Source: a candidate division WOR-1 bacterium RIFCSPHIGHO2_01_FULL_53_15 | GTDB lineage: Bacteria; Margulisbacteria; WOR-1; O2-12-FULL-45-9; XYB2-FULL-48-7 | Direction: 5' to 3' | Length of the DNA stretch: 47,771 bases | Assembly (NCBI GenBank): GCA_001772335.1 | Contig: METM01000016.1 | Coordinates: 73,825-121,595 of the forward strand | Shown: positions 21,301-27,600 of the stretch, piece after piece | Numbering within the stretch: position 1 is the first letter of the stretch | Layout of the letters: the number at the start of each line of letters is the position of its first letter | Program-made: the position numbers and the translations under genes | Notes under the pieces: model-generated | Seen by the model: only the letters and a program-made list of their open reading frames with translations | Database searches by the model: none | What the model was told of the DNA's origin: nothing

Positions 21301-21431
21301 CTATTTTCTGTTATCGTGTCCGTTGGATATTCAATAGGCCGAACCTTATTAAATGGATAATCAGCAACGCCTATGCCCTGGGCAAGCGAACAAAACAAAA
21401 CAATTGCAGATATTTTACTGCTTATTCGCAT
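9336..21431 (-). CDS. Giant secreted multidomain protein: M23 peptidase, NHL repeats, Ig-like arrays, type-IX-like C-terminal domain
   Basis: 4031 residues. The ATG at 21431 follows AAGGA, and the start overlaps the lipoprotein gene by 17 nt. Domains in order: signal peptide (~1-23). Residues ~40-215, M23/LytM peptidase with full zinc motifs (H60DGVD64, YAH171LS, E-H202-L-H204-F), so it should cut peptidoglycan cross-links. Residues ~680-1050, NHL beta-propeller units (DTYANRVLIYD, DTGNNRIQKF, DTGNQRIAEFD). Then about eight FlgD-Ig-like units opening with F(S/T)PNGDG..D, six units of NPNPAKAG...SETLEANP type, and three Big-type domains (GTAEPGSNVKIYKNG). Towards the end are a sialidase-like strand set (AYVAWEDTRDN) and an FnIII-like module (TPADKKENVSSLRPTFEW). 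The last ~85 residues (NYPNPFNP...MNGIYPFEV) match the FlgD-Ig/T9SS sorting type. Probably a surface-anchored adhesin or wall-remodelling protein. Confidence 0.93.
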   Translation of the reverse strand: MRISSKISAIVLFCSLAQGIGVADYPFNKVRPIEYPTDTITENRYISHNYGEYRSSSYFHDGVDMRIFDWETHSKIYPIASGTAYVYPDPTKHVARSIIPAAEFGTVQKLFVDPTQSTLVFQPNTTNASIENCAVSDALKKTLMNGLIGGKRGWGNCVIVDHGTYQTRYAHLSKIFMSSGQHVSINDELGLSGNTGASDAEHLHFSIGNNRLTRNDLAPINTENPIQAGLIQPKYGVLKIKPDPKGFKIRLLATGSDETFGGSNEVIYSDKNDVINIPKPGALLKAVVSGYHMIGRNNKTRSVPYKIEFEIKKIKGPNDFPTLTQSIIFDAKANMNVRGDVYNFSRPYTTTASTEDYYGVKFSPTAGEYIINAKIYSCYRTGPGDAGFHLSEPVIAQREITVGLNGNKTSDLDWYDPSISYAWLPADIADKGIMLASTTFAPSGGIRAAAAEAPQPPEVFYAYANNNVISNNLIDVDPSFQQKAIIEARTRGKSDWSIQIFNEADSKVDEIKVKGQDWLRTEWGGKGSEGLFSFTVTASNSAGITTYESYDTIIIDNKVPSAYISMATNTISTAEQTISASFRPSEDLSSLLVNVVKDRDYSVVEDNIYSTPYSEKDKEETVEWEDAIAFPDGFYRLQYVMTDVAGNIAKAYSPVVSVNKSGDYTAPSITIEVSEPALPELPKWEDRPRVSDIAFDHSGNQYVLYGRYNKLVKYDPSGNIIKAITGVGTSEFRLPLGLAVSPSGDRIYVADTYANRVLIYDQNLAPIKEIKGKYVYQELHKAKHHDEYCIIVRSGDVYPEYSSYHDREGFDLPSDVKITASGDIYVIDENKNRLLKFNRDGETSIFPQKVADFTSEVQKMWDDGVIIGVPYGASDVGLTLIRKNDFWIARKYDYYNVYSNSLNDALSFYRGEMPSFYHVGSGGLFSRPLGVTADLAGGLCLSDTGNNRIQKFNPDGSFAAKFGEAILRSPKGIDVDSFGNVWVADTGNQRIAEFDSAGNYLRDYRTEEYSINPLKLKVREGKIFIADADHNQPLIWSIGGELSDITAPSKWASALANPLIFDYSLTQPAAITVKLIPKRLAASAGESLSEYTIIQGERGAGDREETWNGKISVVSASSASGSSEAAIPEGQYILKVSAVFGDYVKSKTIDINIDNTAPTISLDRAPPAVSPNNDGINDKLTIHSAFSDNLSPTLEATLTLWKDGHRVSTLDYSKAGQNDTRDITWLGKIGGYVLEGNYTLEATVADLAGNSVTTSETVLVDAQPPRIENVKLSNPYFSPNGDSRKDNTEISFHLSDNYAVNMPVTIIAVDKEDKETAVIAQDIELEPGEHSITWEGSISPLHVSGEGGRLVSAGEVLPDGSYYIRLTASDTAGNIGTCEPQTVVVDTVPPSIESFAASPNPFSPNNDGIKDKTYFSYALSEPCNTELNIFRDNGAILFRDYRQYDVTKGGYKWDGAGFHGEILGEEHPYSLIAEDRAGNITSSEAATVVVEYSPSLVPFAFAEPDPFSPVNPKNDFSEIKYYLSRNGLTVTVEVVGKEGRLVKKLVDGAVQDKGDHSVKWLGDFGPAYDGPKAANDKSKVADGAWEFRVAASASDEVNPAITSNTVLVDNVPPNIIAGPVAVDSIKKTASIKYSIPETASVETAVYDVNDNLVAELENSIAKKPGIYTIVYQPETPAKEERYIKISAIDKAFNQAERKSELFSVLPINDLRVAAHSATPATFTPNGDSRSDQTRISYKLSGGVEPYTVSVNILSQSGATVKRLADNESQSGGTWSFIWDGLNDAKQLAPDGNYEYQISATDPLGAKTESRGSILAVSSKPSINLSISPAIFSPNGDNSKDTVTFNYSVNYPTLYLTGEALVKIEIINSSGEAVWSQVFNRTPGSYVYEFDGLLTGNRQLATGNYTVRLSAEDPLGTAAIPVTANLAVDYSQPTISNLSVEPAIFSPQPNGVNDQVVISHALAKQSYVTVKIKQGDTIIRTLEADKLTEAYVPASGLSAKKVKTMGIPTHIWDGTLDSGLATRDGTYTIEISVIDAAGNTHKTEKTVEVDNTLPPVPVVDTLPGYTNEAACLITGAGEIGSAIIVYDNDSSADSGSVDSLGRFSVSINLSGGTNEVKAKSQDVAGNITDYSAVQTVNYETDAPIVSDLQVPLNPAKVGTFTLTFEVSETLEANPIVRINQETATFSRRFPTSNDLNYEYSYNVTSADQQGLASITIEATDLANNLTIYQSNNLLTIDTILPEKPILSLLPANTNQQEKVVTGEAEANSKIKIYRNGALAGETTAGGNGLFSQQIELELGSNAIYATATDSASNESVSNESQVVIFDTQNPVFSSVNINPNPARAGPAAITFVSSKTLEANPLVTVNNNSVSFGSLNNLTYTYNYNVTNAETQGTATIQIQGIDLAGNSGSKTSNFVVDTIYPVVSNLSVSPNPAKAGSLTMTFEVPETLEADPVVKVNGELAAKVPGTENLFSGSWRYVYAYNITNFDQQGPAIISIEATDLAFNITQSVSNNLLTIDTLAPAKPVLATLPQFTNSDSIIVAGTAEPGSNVKIYKNGLQVSKGNAGSDESFSQTIALSIGNNSIYATATDAAGNVSVQSDSQTVILDQTPPSISNVDINPQYAKLGSKVTIDFSASETLLDDPIVKVGGNSATKESKIIYSSSRIDYSYSYTITGTDPDGATPVTIEATDLAGNTDSFTTSAVEGLIVDKTSPEVSNLSVSPNPASIPEVSGQVSIKFNVSEPLKEAPKVYVTQNEAAPQQLVTSGQWQVANGRCEAKYDVVSGYDGPALITIEVTDLAGNIELRTWNILTIDTTKPVISNIASSIGSNPEFTKFAKEGSEVTIRFQSSENLKFNPDVKVNGNSAAYDSLNLGEYTYKYPITNSDINGNATVSISGFDFANNEGTAETSTSAESFVIDLVKPTVVISSDPGMIAEPSPFSTNASSEVGHRQTRLRYETSEYGQVSVKIHKVPNSQTVYVRSDFNDNNLVASFDDGWRSGGEHYRVWDGTIQANQSAYDLNGNGFADPGKYAFIVEVKDRAGNVIEGKWGGTCWIQDNVLSLGQPDAVEIGGDNPRPKFFSPNGDGSLDTTTVWFRVKLGVAPAEPLLPERIGVLAIPDDFKWVGDKKLIGTYTVRVWDESKTTLIRTVAKDAPLDSNTIIYEVWDGKNGTGADKLTPGSYVTDGNYKIEIDARDYIGGQAENNLLTMTVTVDNNPPRIVNSEPTTLPTTPWSNSGKSYNVDLYDDHNAYASKLRYAHYTVYTASNQTGTRQIGWTTIFPDELNANSFTTDWGSDIFGLCGEGGYYVSVSAVDYAGNSIAQNDVFFVKKDTANPYFNSIGFSGAQPSTWTNNFNTTCNFSGADASSGVSRYIGYVDGEYWGKNDRDSGTDPGTYLIGSPWSFQLPEGIHTVQLRVDDNVGQNVSSSIYTFYVDSQAPVVTMPGELTFNPYTNGSVTANFTASDPGQSGFSLSARIIYTGRTVKSLSVINDGNSNYHITWNGTNDNNDYENDGDYGLEVTASDGAGNSTTKYSSIGLRDDQRITNNASDSSSPYLFAGQGNNLNLQWIEGGADDSRAVMADAAVSTGWVAAKDDLAANAAFYIDHRQMVIVYCRADGEYIERHRIYTNLNQLVWSEPNGTGGGEETHLVYLGIGSYYANVSLDFRFGSGSGYTKVNYIDRKFSQYSSAGSNFGQSWGSILGPQIVDGPTGGITTSGVHSVKAESSKIWYKRGSSAWVNITNAVPVYGGGTRSAPTVTADNNGNAYVAWEDTRDNPAGGREIYFQKIPSNFARITGSVQGAVIKAETQPVIVSMSATIETPLLITPADKKENVSSLRPTFEWKHRKGNATQYNIDIAKNDTFSIAHQTFNKSANAGSPDKTDATLYYFNYAIHEFDPGLDKDTYYWKVTALSTNEAATSEVWSFTIAPDLTLTDITNYPNPFNPNREKTKLRYRLSTDASEVKIRIYDVTGALVTELDGTTAGEASSIWGKYNDVEWDGRNGRGDIVMNGIYPFEVTARLGDRSVSGRGKIAVLK
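13119..13155. repeat. Heptad tandem tract in the giant gene
   Basis: Units TTGCCAC, TGGCCAC, TAGTAAC, TAGTTGC in 7-base phase. They encode the odd linker TSGQWQVANG in one of the SETLEANP-type repeats. Confidence 0.65.
14735..14770. repeat. Octad tandem tract in the giant gene
   Basis: AGATTGTT, AGATTGAT, AGATTGTT, AGATTGTT: period 8. They encode the linker NLTIYQSNNLLTI. Confidence 0.75.
15366..15395. repeat. Heptad tandem tract in the giant gene
   Basis: CGAGTCG, CGAGTCC, CGAGTCG, AGAGTCC: exact period 7, encoding TLDSGLATR. Confidence 0.75.
15723..15753. repeat. Heptad tandem tract in the giant gene
   Basis: GTTGCCG, GTTGCCA, GTTGCCG, GTTGCCG: exact period 7, encoding TGNRQLATGN. Confidence 0.8.
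15949..15974. repeat. Octad tandem tract in the giant gene
   Basis: AGAGATGG, ATAGATTG, ATAGATGG: period 8, encoding the segment PSINLSIS. Confidence 0.5.
17392..17415. repeat. Perfect 10-bp hairpin inside the giant gene
   Basis: CCCTCTCCAC, loop TAAC, GTGGAGAGGG. It codes for PLHVSGEGG, an insertion relative to sister Ig repeats, which go straight from W.G to LPDGSY. It resembles the C/T-rich inverted repeat at 35093-35165, suggesting a dispersed palindromic element that landed in frame. Confidence 0.6.
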
Positions 21432-22047
21432 TTTTCCTTATTGAATAGACTATTAGCAGGAGCTCTTCCGCCCCGGATTCGGATTCCAAGCCAATTACTA
21501 GAAGGGCGTCTCTATCTTGAAGATAAAAGAACGCTATATCCGGCTTATCCCCATGGTAATAAATCAGGCAGCCGTCGTAGGCTAATTTGAGCTTCTTTAT
21601 GACACTATTTTTGTCCCCGACATAGAGATTGTGCTTTCTCGCCAGGAACAGGATTTTCTCAAAAGGGTCTGACGGGATTGACAGCTTATCCACATCGCGG
21701 GAGATGCCATCCACTACACCAACACTAATTAATACCCAAGGTTCATTTGTTGAATGTGTTGATTCTGGATTGTCCACATCATGATTATAAATGTCGAACG
21801 GTCGATTGCCCTCTTCACCGCTTCTTGGGTCTATGTCTTCCTTCAAATACCAATCTACTGGGTATGATAACGAAAACCCCCATTTACTCACATAAGTTTT
21901 CCGGTCCTTAGGAATTTCAGATTTTGCTCCGGCCGATATTGTTGCTCCTTCCTTTTTCTCGGCTTTCTGCCCCTTCCCAACGCAATCTAAAAGACCAATT
22001 AATACGACTCCAATTATTAATAAGAATAAAACTGTTTGCTTTTTCAT
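21415..22047 (-). CDS. Lipoprotein with PsbP/Mog1-like domain, unknown function
   Basis: The preferred start is ATG 22047 (MKKQTVLFLLIIG), with AGGAG eight bases upstream. This gives a 210-residue product with a lipoprotein signal ending LLDC. An in-frame ATG at 22095 also has a strong site (GGGGAGG), so the true start is undecided. The mature part contains YVSKWGFSLSYPVDWYL, the opening of PsbP/Mog1 (DUF1795-like) folds. It is followed by DISVGV and a C-terminal ALLVIGLESESGAEELLLIVYSI. It precedes and overlaps the giant gene and probably shares its promoter, so it may assist that protein at the envelope. Confidence 0.75.
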   Translation of the reverse strand: MKKQTVLFLLIIGVVLIGLLDCVGKGQKAEKKEGATISAGAKSEIPKDRKTYVSKWGFSLSYPVDWYLKEDIDPRSGEEGNRPFDIYNHDVDNPESTHSTNEPWVLISVGVVDGISRDVDKLSIPSDPFEKILFLARKHNLYVGDKNSVIKKLKLAYDGCLIYYHGDKPDIAFFYLQDRDALLVIGLESESGAEELLLIVYSIRKNANKQ

Positions 22048-22134
22048 ATAAGCGGCTCCTTTTAATATATCGTCAGATTTTCTCGGATATTCCATTGAAT
22101 CCTCCCCCCATATTATCCATCTTTTTCAATCCCT

Positions 22135-22162
22135 TTTATAGTATTAGCAAGCTTATTGTCAC
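22135..22162 (-). promoter_or_regulatory. Sigma-70-type promoter for lipoprotein and giant gene
   Basis: Reverse strand -35 GTGACA (22162-22157), 16-base spacer, -10 TATAAA (22140-22135). Transcription would start near 22128, leaving a leader with one or two Shine-Dalgarno sites. Confidence 0.5.
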
Positions 22163-22247
22163 ACCTTTAAAATTCAATTTTTCGCGTCCTTTCAACATTT
22201 TCATCAATTTGCCCCTCGTCAACTGTCGCGTTTTTAGTCACTGCTGA

Positions 22248-22267
22248 CCTGCCTACCGGCAGGCAGG
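22248..22267. repeat. GC-rich palindrome
   Basis: CCTGCC...GGCAGG with nested TGCC/GGCA arms, 20 bases. This is the style of dispersed REP-like palindromes; only one copy is seen in this window. Confidence 0.4.
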
Positions 22268-22316
22268 CGAAATTTCGACACCCCGATCAAGCTCCAATAA
22301 CCAAGATACAAGAAAC

Positions 22317-22376
22317 AAAAAAGACGGGCTCTCTCGACTCGGCCGATAAATCGACCTCGCTCGAGACAAGTCCGTC
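22317..22376 (-). terminator. Rho-independent terminator after the 22405 gene
   Basis: On the reverse strand a long imperfect stem (outer arms GACGGACT / AGCCCGTC, inner CTCGA/TCGAG and GGTCGAT/ATCGGCC) is followed directly by TTTTTTGTTTC. Confidence 0.7.
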
Positions 22377-22404
22377 AATGCCTAAGTGATTAGCTAACTA
22401 TAAT

Positions 22405-22734
22405 CTAGTAAGCTAACCCGAGACCCCGGCTATAAACTGGGGTGGCGTGCACCAACTTGTCCGCCGTGGCGGACGAATCCGCCCTATCGCGGATCATGGC
22501 TTTATTATTCACAAGTATCTGTTCGATCGATCCTAATGTAATATTGTCAGCAACCCGGATCCCTGCCGAACGCAGCCATTGGATTGATTTAAGACAGGCG
22601 TCCGCGATCTTATCTTCGGCTGTTCGGCGCGTGGCAAGAATGTAGTATAAGAGGGCAAGCTCAAAGGCGGTGGACCGTTCTCCTTTGAGGAGATAGGCGA
22701 GGCGTCTATTGCGTATTTTGTCGTCTAATTTCAT
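22405..22734 (-). CDS. Small helical protein of unknown function
   Basis: 109 residues. I do not recognise it. It is supported as a gene by AAAGGA about six bases before ATG 22734, by a matching terminator downstream, and by a plausible alpha-helical composition (KLDDKIRNRRLAYLLKGE, FELALLYYILATRRTAEDKI, CLKSIQWLRSAG). It stands alone between the envelope genes and the Memo-CapA gene. There is no signal peptide or Cys cluster; the many charged residues suggest a soluble cytoplasmic protein. Confidence 0.55.
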   Translation of the reverse strand: MKLDDKIRNRRLAYLLKGERSTAFELALLYYILATRRTAEDKIADACLKSIQWLRSAGIRVADNITLGSIEQILVNNKAMIRDRADSSATADKLVHATPVYSRGLGLAY

Positions 22735-22903
22735 CTGCGTTCCTTTAAGGAATCGATCGGGCTTTCCTAATAATTATCGTAAGATTTCGGGCGAAATTTC
22801 AAACGACTTTCGGGTCACTAATATATTATCGAACCGATAACGCGCGAACTTGCACCAGTCGTTTGGCCAGTCGATGAAATGCTGGCAGGGCGGGGATGCT
22901 TGT

Positions 22904-24673
22904 CTAATCTGTCCGATTATCGATCATGCCCCCAATTATCTGGGCCTTTAAAGAAGGCGTGCTATTGTCCGCGATCCTCTCCAAAATCGCCTTTCTCACG
23001 CCTGGCTCCGCGAATCGAGGCAGATTATTGTAAATTTTAACCGGAATGAGATCAATATGATTGACTCGGCCGTCTTGATAATTCAGCCGTATGGTCAATC
23101 CCTGCTTCACCGCCGAGGACTGATATTGGTCAAAAACAAAATTGCCTAATGAATAAAAGATCAGCCCCCATTTGTATTTCTCTATCCCTTGAACAACATG
23201 AGGATGGTGCCCTATTATGATATCCGCTCCCGCGTCAACAAATTTGCGAGCAATCATATTCTGGACATTATTTTGCTTGCCCTGATACTCCTCACCCCAA
23301 TGAACGGACACGATCGAAAGGCCTGAGATCAGTTTCGAACCCCGTATTTTTCTTAAAGCGTCGTCAGCATTAAATCCCCTTCTGGTCAGATCAAACGCCA
23401 AGAGAGAGATTTTTGATTTTTTATGTGAATATATCGCCGGCTCATCGGAGTTTACGGGCGTAATGCCCGCGCCGACCAGCAATGCATTCGACTCTTCCCA
23501 TTCCCTGCGGCCATAATCCAGATTATGATTATTAATTACGCTCAGATAATTGAATCCCGCAGATTTTAACCCATCTAAGGACGATCTATTCGCCTTAAAT
23601 CTCAGGCCAGGATCATATTTGAACAAATCTTTTGATAATATGCTTTCAAGATTGCCAAACACCAAATCGCTTCCCTCAAAAATATGTTTTGCCTCAAGAA
23701 ATGGATGCTCGGCGCCATTTCTCAGCATCGCTTGACCCACATCCCTGGCAAGCATAATATCGCCGCAGAAACTAAGCTTTAACGGTTCATTTTGATCGGG
23801 CCTTGAAAAAAGGATAGAGAAATAAGAGGTGGAGTTATCTACATTTCGATCGAACATGATGCCGGAATTGGAATGTTGGCTTATTGAAACTGTATTTGCC
23901 TTTTTAGTCTCCATCGCCCTTAAAATCGCCAAGAGAACGTTAGGCGAATCCACATGATCATTCCCATAATCGAAAATATGCTCATATCCCCGCTCATAAA
24001 TAGATCTAATGGTTTCCCGGTCATTCAGCTCAGCCTGTTGCGATGACAAGTAATGAGAAAAATCAAGAGACGCGACAAGTAATGTTCTTGGGCCTAAATA
24101 TCCGCTTAAAACCCCTCCCAACTCCATTGCCCGTTGCCTTGATAAAGAGGCGCTGATAATGATAGGCACGATTTTTGCTCTAACAAAATATTTTTTTATA
24201 AAAGGGATTATTATACTTACCGAGTGTTCGTCCGAAAGAATTATGTCATCCAAAGACAAGATCCCTCCGGTAACCAGCTTTTTAACAACGGCCCGATCAC
24301 AGTAGGTAATACCAAAAGGCGTCGTCCAGTCTGCCTGGCTGGACAAGATCGGAGACCTTCCGATCTCGCGATGATTTGGGCCAATAAGGATGATCGTATC
24401 CGGATCGGCCGTTAGAGAAATCCTCTGAAAGAAATCCGCGATGATATCTGCAGCCAATAAGTGATGAGGGACGATCCCGCCTATTATTCCATCGGGAGAC
24501 GCGACCCTATTCGGCTCACAGGCCTTTAAGCCGCTATAAAATCTTTCCTCAATAAAGTTCTTGCGATCGAGGGGGATAATGGTTCCCGGGTAAGCCAATT
24601 TCGGGGATAAGCAAAAAAAGCAGGCCAACAACAAAGTCACGAATAAACCGCGCTTTAGCTTACTTAATTTCAA
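22904..24673 (-). CDS. Memo-family / CapA-family fusion protein
   Basis: 589 residues. It starts at TTG 24673, overlapping the A2M stop by 14 nt. An N-terminal membrane or signal segment (~9-26) leads to a Memo-type domain (~60-290), with metal-ligand-like motifs VPHHLLA (H70, H71), LIGPNHRE and SLDFSHYL. This family occurs as AmmeMemoRadiSam protein B. Residues ~300-540 are a CapA/PgsA-type metallophosphoesterase-like domain (FCGDIMLARDVG, FGNLESIL, INNHNLDYG, VSVHWGEEY, IGHHPHVVQGIE, SLGNFVFDQ), related to poly-gamma-glutamate capsule proteins. The enzyme activities of both families are poorly known. The signal segment and the A2M partner point to an extracytoplasmic role. Confidence 0.85.
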   Translation of the reverse strand: MKLSKLKRGLFVTLLLACFFCLSPKLAYPGTIIPLDRKNFIEERFYSGLKACEPNRVASPDGIIGGIVPHHLLAADIIADFFQRISLTADPDTIILIGPNHREIGRSPILSSQADWTTPFGITYCDRAVVKKLVTGGILSLDDIILSDEHSVSIIIPFIKKYFVRAKIVPIIISASLSRQRAMELGGVLSGYLGPRTLLVASLDFSHYLSSQQAELNDRETIRSIYERGYEHIFDYGNDHVDSPNVLLAILRAMETKKANTVSISQHSNSGIMFDRNVDNSTSYFSILFSRPDQNEPLKLSFCGDIMLARDVGQAMLRNGAEHPFLEAKHIFEGSDLVFGNLESILSKDLFKYDPGLRFKANRSSLDGLKSAGFNYLSVINNHNLDYGRREWEESNALLVGAGITPVNSDEPAIYSHKKSKISLLAFDLTRRGFNADDALRKIRGSKLISGLSIVSVHWGEEYQGKQNNVQNMIARKFVDAGADIIIGHHPHVVQGIEKYKWGLIFYSLGNFVFDQYQSSAVKQGLTIRLNYQDGRVNHIDLIPVKIYNNLPRFAEPGVRKAILERIADNSTPSLKAQIIGGMIDNRTD

Positions 24674-27600
24674 TTTTACTCGAATCGGACAGGTTCAAGA
24701 TTTCGGTATTGATAAATGAGCGTATCACAGCGGGCTCGGCCACATATTCCCCTTTATTGATGACCATAGCATAATAATAGTAAAATTCGGGCTGTTGGTC
24801 ACTCTTATAAACTGCGAATTTTAGCTGTTGGTTATTGATCTCATAAGGAGATAGACGCCGCCATGACAGTGAACCGCCTCTGGCATACGGGTTATTGACA
24901 TATTTTAAACCGCTGGGAAGGATCTCCATGATCTGATACGCGGAGCCAAGAGCGTTTGGCCCAATCCTGGCATACAATCGCACCTGGACCAAATCACCCT
25001 CGCTAAGAGTATTAACCTCCATGTCGTCAACATAATATTTTCTTTGGATCGCGATATTGGGGTCCCGATCCAATTGCGCAGGGCTGATGACCTGATCATA
25101 ATACGCGGTTATGCCAACCTCACCTTTAATATCATAATATTTAATATTCGCCAACTCGCCTGGTCCAACTTCCATTCTAAAAATATCGCCTTTATTGAGC
25201 TCGATACGCTCATGCTTTTGCTTATCGGTCCTGACAGAAAAACTGACGGCATTACCGGGTAATTTATTGATTACCTCATTCAGATACATAATTTCTTCAA
25301 GGTTCAACAATATATCAGTCGTAGAATTATCCATTACATAGTTCCAAAGAAGATCCCTTTCCGGAGCGCCCAATTTAGCGGCAAAAATTGCCGCTAATGA
25401 TGTGACGGAAAGCCTATCATCCATGTCTTGGCCGACTTCAAGCCAAGCATGCCGGCCTTTGATCTTTGAATAGGCCCGCAATATTTGGCTGTAGATTTCC
25501 TTAGCCAGATCCTCGTCTCCAATTTTATGAGCCGCCAGCCCGAGATATAAGCGGTTCATCGCCGAAACATTCGGATTAGTCAAAATAAGCTTTATCTGCA
25601 CCAGGTCGGCCTTGCCTAAGTTAGCCAGCCCGAATATTGCCGGGCATTTTTCATCCAACCCGGCGCTTTCATTCCCCACAATGGAATACAAATATGAAAA
25701 CAAGCCCGTTCTAGAGAAAAGCTCGGGATCAAGAGCGGCGATCTTTGCGCTCAGAGGAACTTCGGCGCCACTGTAAGGCAGGATCGCTATGCCTCCGGAT
25801 GGCATTTGATAGCCCGAAACCTTGATCTCTTCATCCGTCCGGACATCATCATTAAAATATTTTTTCAAGTACTGCCGGCCGAATAGCCGCGATAATTTTT
25901 GTTCGATCCGATCGCCCCAGGTCCAGGCCAGAGTTCCGAGAAAATAATAAAACCGTCCCCGGCTTTGGTCACAGAAAACAAGTCCGGTCCGCCCTTTATT
26001 GTTGCCATGAATTTTCAGGCCGGCTTTGACCTGATAGAAATCACTTTTTCTTTTAGTAAAGCGCGATTTGACAACCATTATTGGTTTTACGATCGAATCC
26101 TTATTATCGGCCACGGCGCCCGAGACTCCCACCCGGTGCTCCCCCTCTTTTAAAGCCGGCAACGGGAAATAGGCGGATTTGAAAGCAAAAGCCGATAACA
26201 ACGGGCTCGATTCCAGGCCCAGGGTCGGCGCGAAAACATGATATTGAACCTTTTGTTTTTCCTTTAGCGCTTTTCCAAACGACCTGATCTTAATTATCGG
26301 CCTATCTTGCGAATTAAACTCCTTGTTATAAGTTGTTTCCACAAAAAAGGGCAATGACACCGGTATATTTTTAACCGTATGACCGGCATACATATCGGGG
26401 GATATGGCTTGAGCCGTGATCCGCCATGAGGTTAGATTGTCCGGCAGATTGAATTTAACTCCGGCATTACCGCCCGGATCTGTAATGACCGATCCGAAGT
26501 AGGCCATGTCACGGAAGTTTTCCCTGATGCTCTCATCTTTTTGATTATGCACATAAACATCTTCAGCGAAATACGTATGACGATCATTGGTTTTTAGATT
26601 ATAGACCTTTAACCTTCCGGGATTATATTCAAGAGAATTCACAACGACCTCGTTGTTGTTTTTATCCAAGAAAATATCGCCGAGCACGGCTTCCCCTGCC
26701 GTCTTCCATGATTTATTGATAAAGATGCGGTGTCCCGGCGTCACCTTAATCCGACCGTTAATGGTTAAACAGCCGTTAACATCATGAACAAACGTTTTTT
26801 CAACCACATCTTTCACAAGAATTGGGACGATATCGCTCTTTCTGGTCAGGATATCATCGCCGGCTTTTACGTCTTCGATGTTTTTATATGAACCATCGCC
26901 CATCAATATCTTCGTTCCGGCGGCAAAGCACCCCCCCTTCTCCGCACCACTCTCCAATTCCGGATACTGATGGGACATGTATGAATCAATGATCCCGCTT
27001 GATAGCCCGGCAAATATTTCATTTAACGGATCGACCTGTTCCGGGCTCAACATATAAAATGCTTCGTCCACCAAATTAAGATTGACCTCGGCCTTAACCG
27101 GCAAGCCTTTTGCGTCAGTCACATTGACCTTTAAGTCGACCAAGTCCTTAGGCTTGTACTGTGCCTTGTCCGTAGAGATTTTTACCAGGAGTTTTTTGTT
27201 TTCAACATTATAACGGACTTCGCTGCCGGCCGACACATAACTGCGGCCATCGAAGTAAATGCCTGTAACGCTGAGATTAGGGACATGCTTTGCGTTAAAA
27301 TCAAAAGTATAGGCCGGTGAATTCTGAACATTGTAAGACAATATCCCCTGTTGCGCGTTATAAAACAAATATCTATTGTTTCCGCCGGAGGGAAGCGCCC
27401 GGCCACCTTTTACGAATTCAAATTCGACCTTATCGCCTACAGAGTAGGCAGGCGGCGCCCAATTGTCATAATATCCCCCGTAATAATCGTCAAATATCCT
27501 TTGGCGGCCGCCTTTTTTCTTGTTTATTAAAGCGGGCTGATCAGAATAATTATCATAATAATATGACATGTCTCCCCATAGATAAGCGGTTTCGGAAGTC

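Larger units (their letters stand above)
22096..22404. other. 309-base intergenic stretch: promoter, palindrome and terminator
   Basis: No credible gene is seen here. From right to left it holds the terminator of the 22405 gene (22317-22376), a GC-rich palindrome (22248-22267), and an AT-rich promoter region for the lipoprotein/giant gene pair (22135-22162). Confidence 0.6.

Noticed and set aside
22248..22267. Operator or attachment site
   Set aside because: It is palindromic but has no second copy or integrase here; a REP-like palindrome is simpler.
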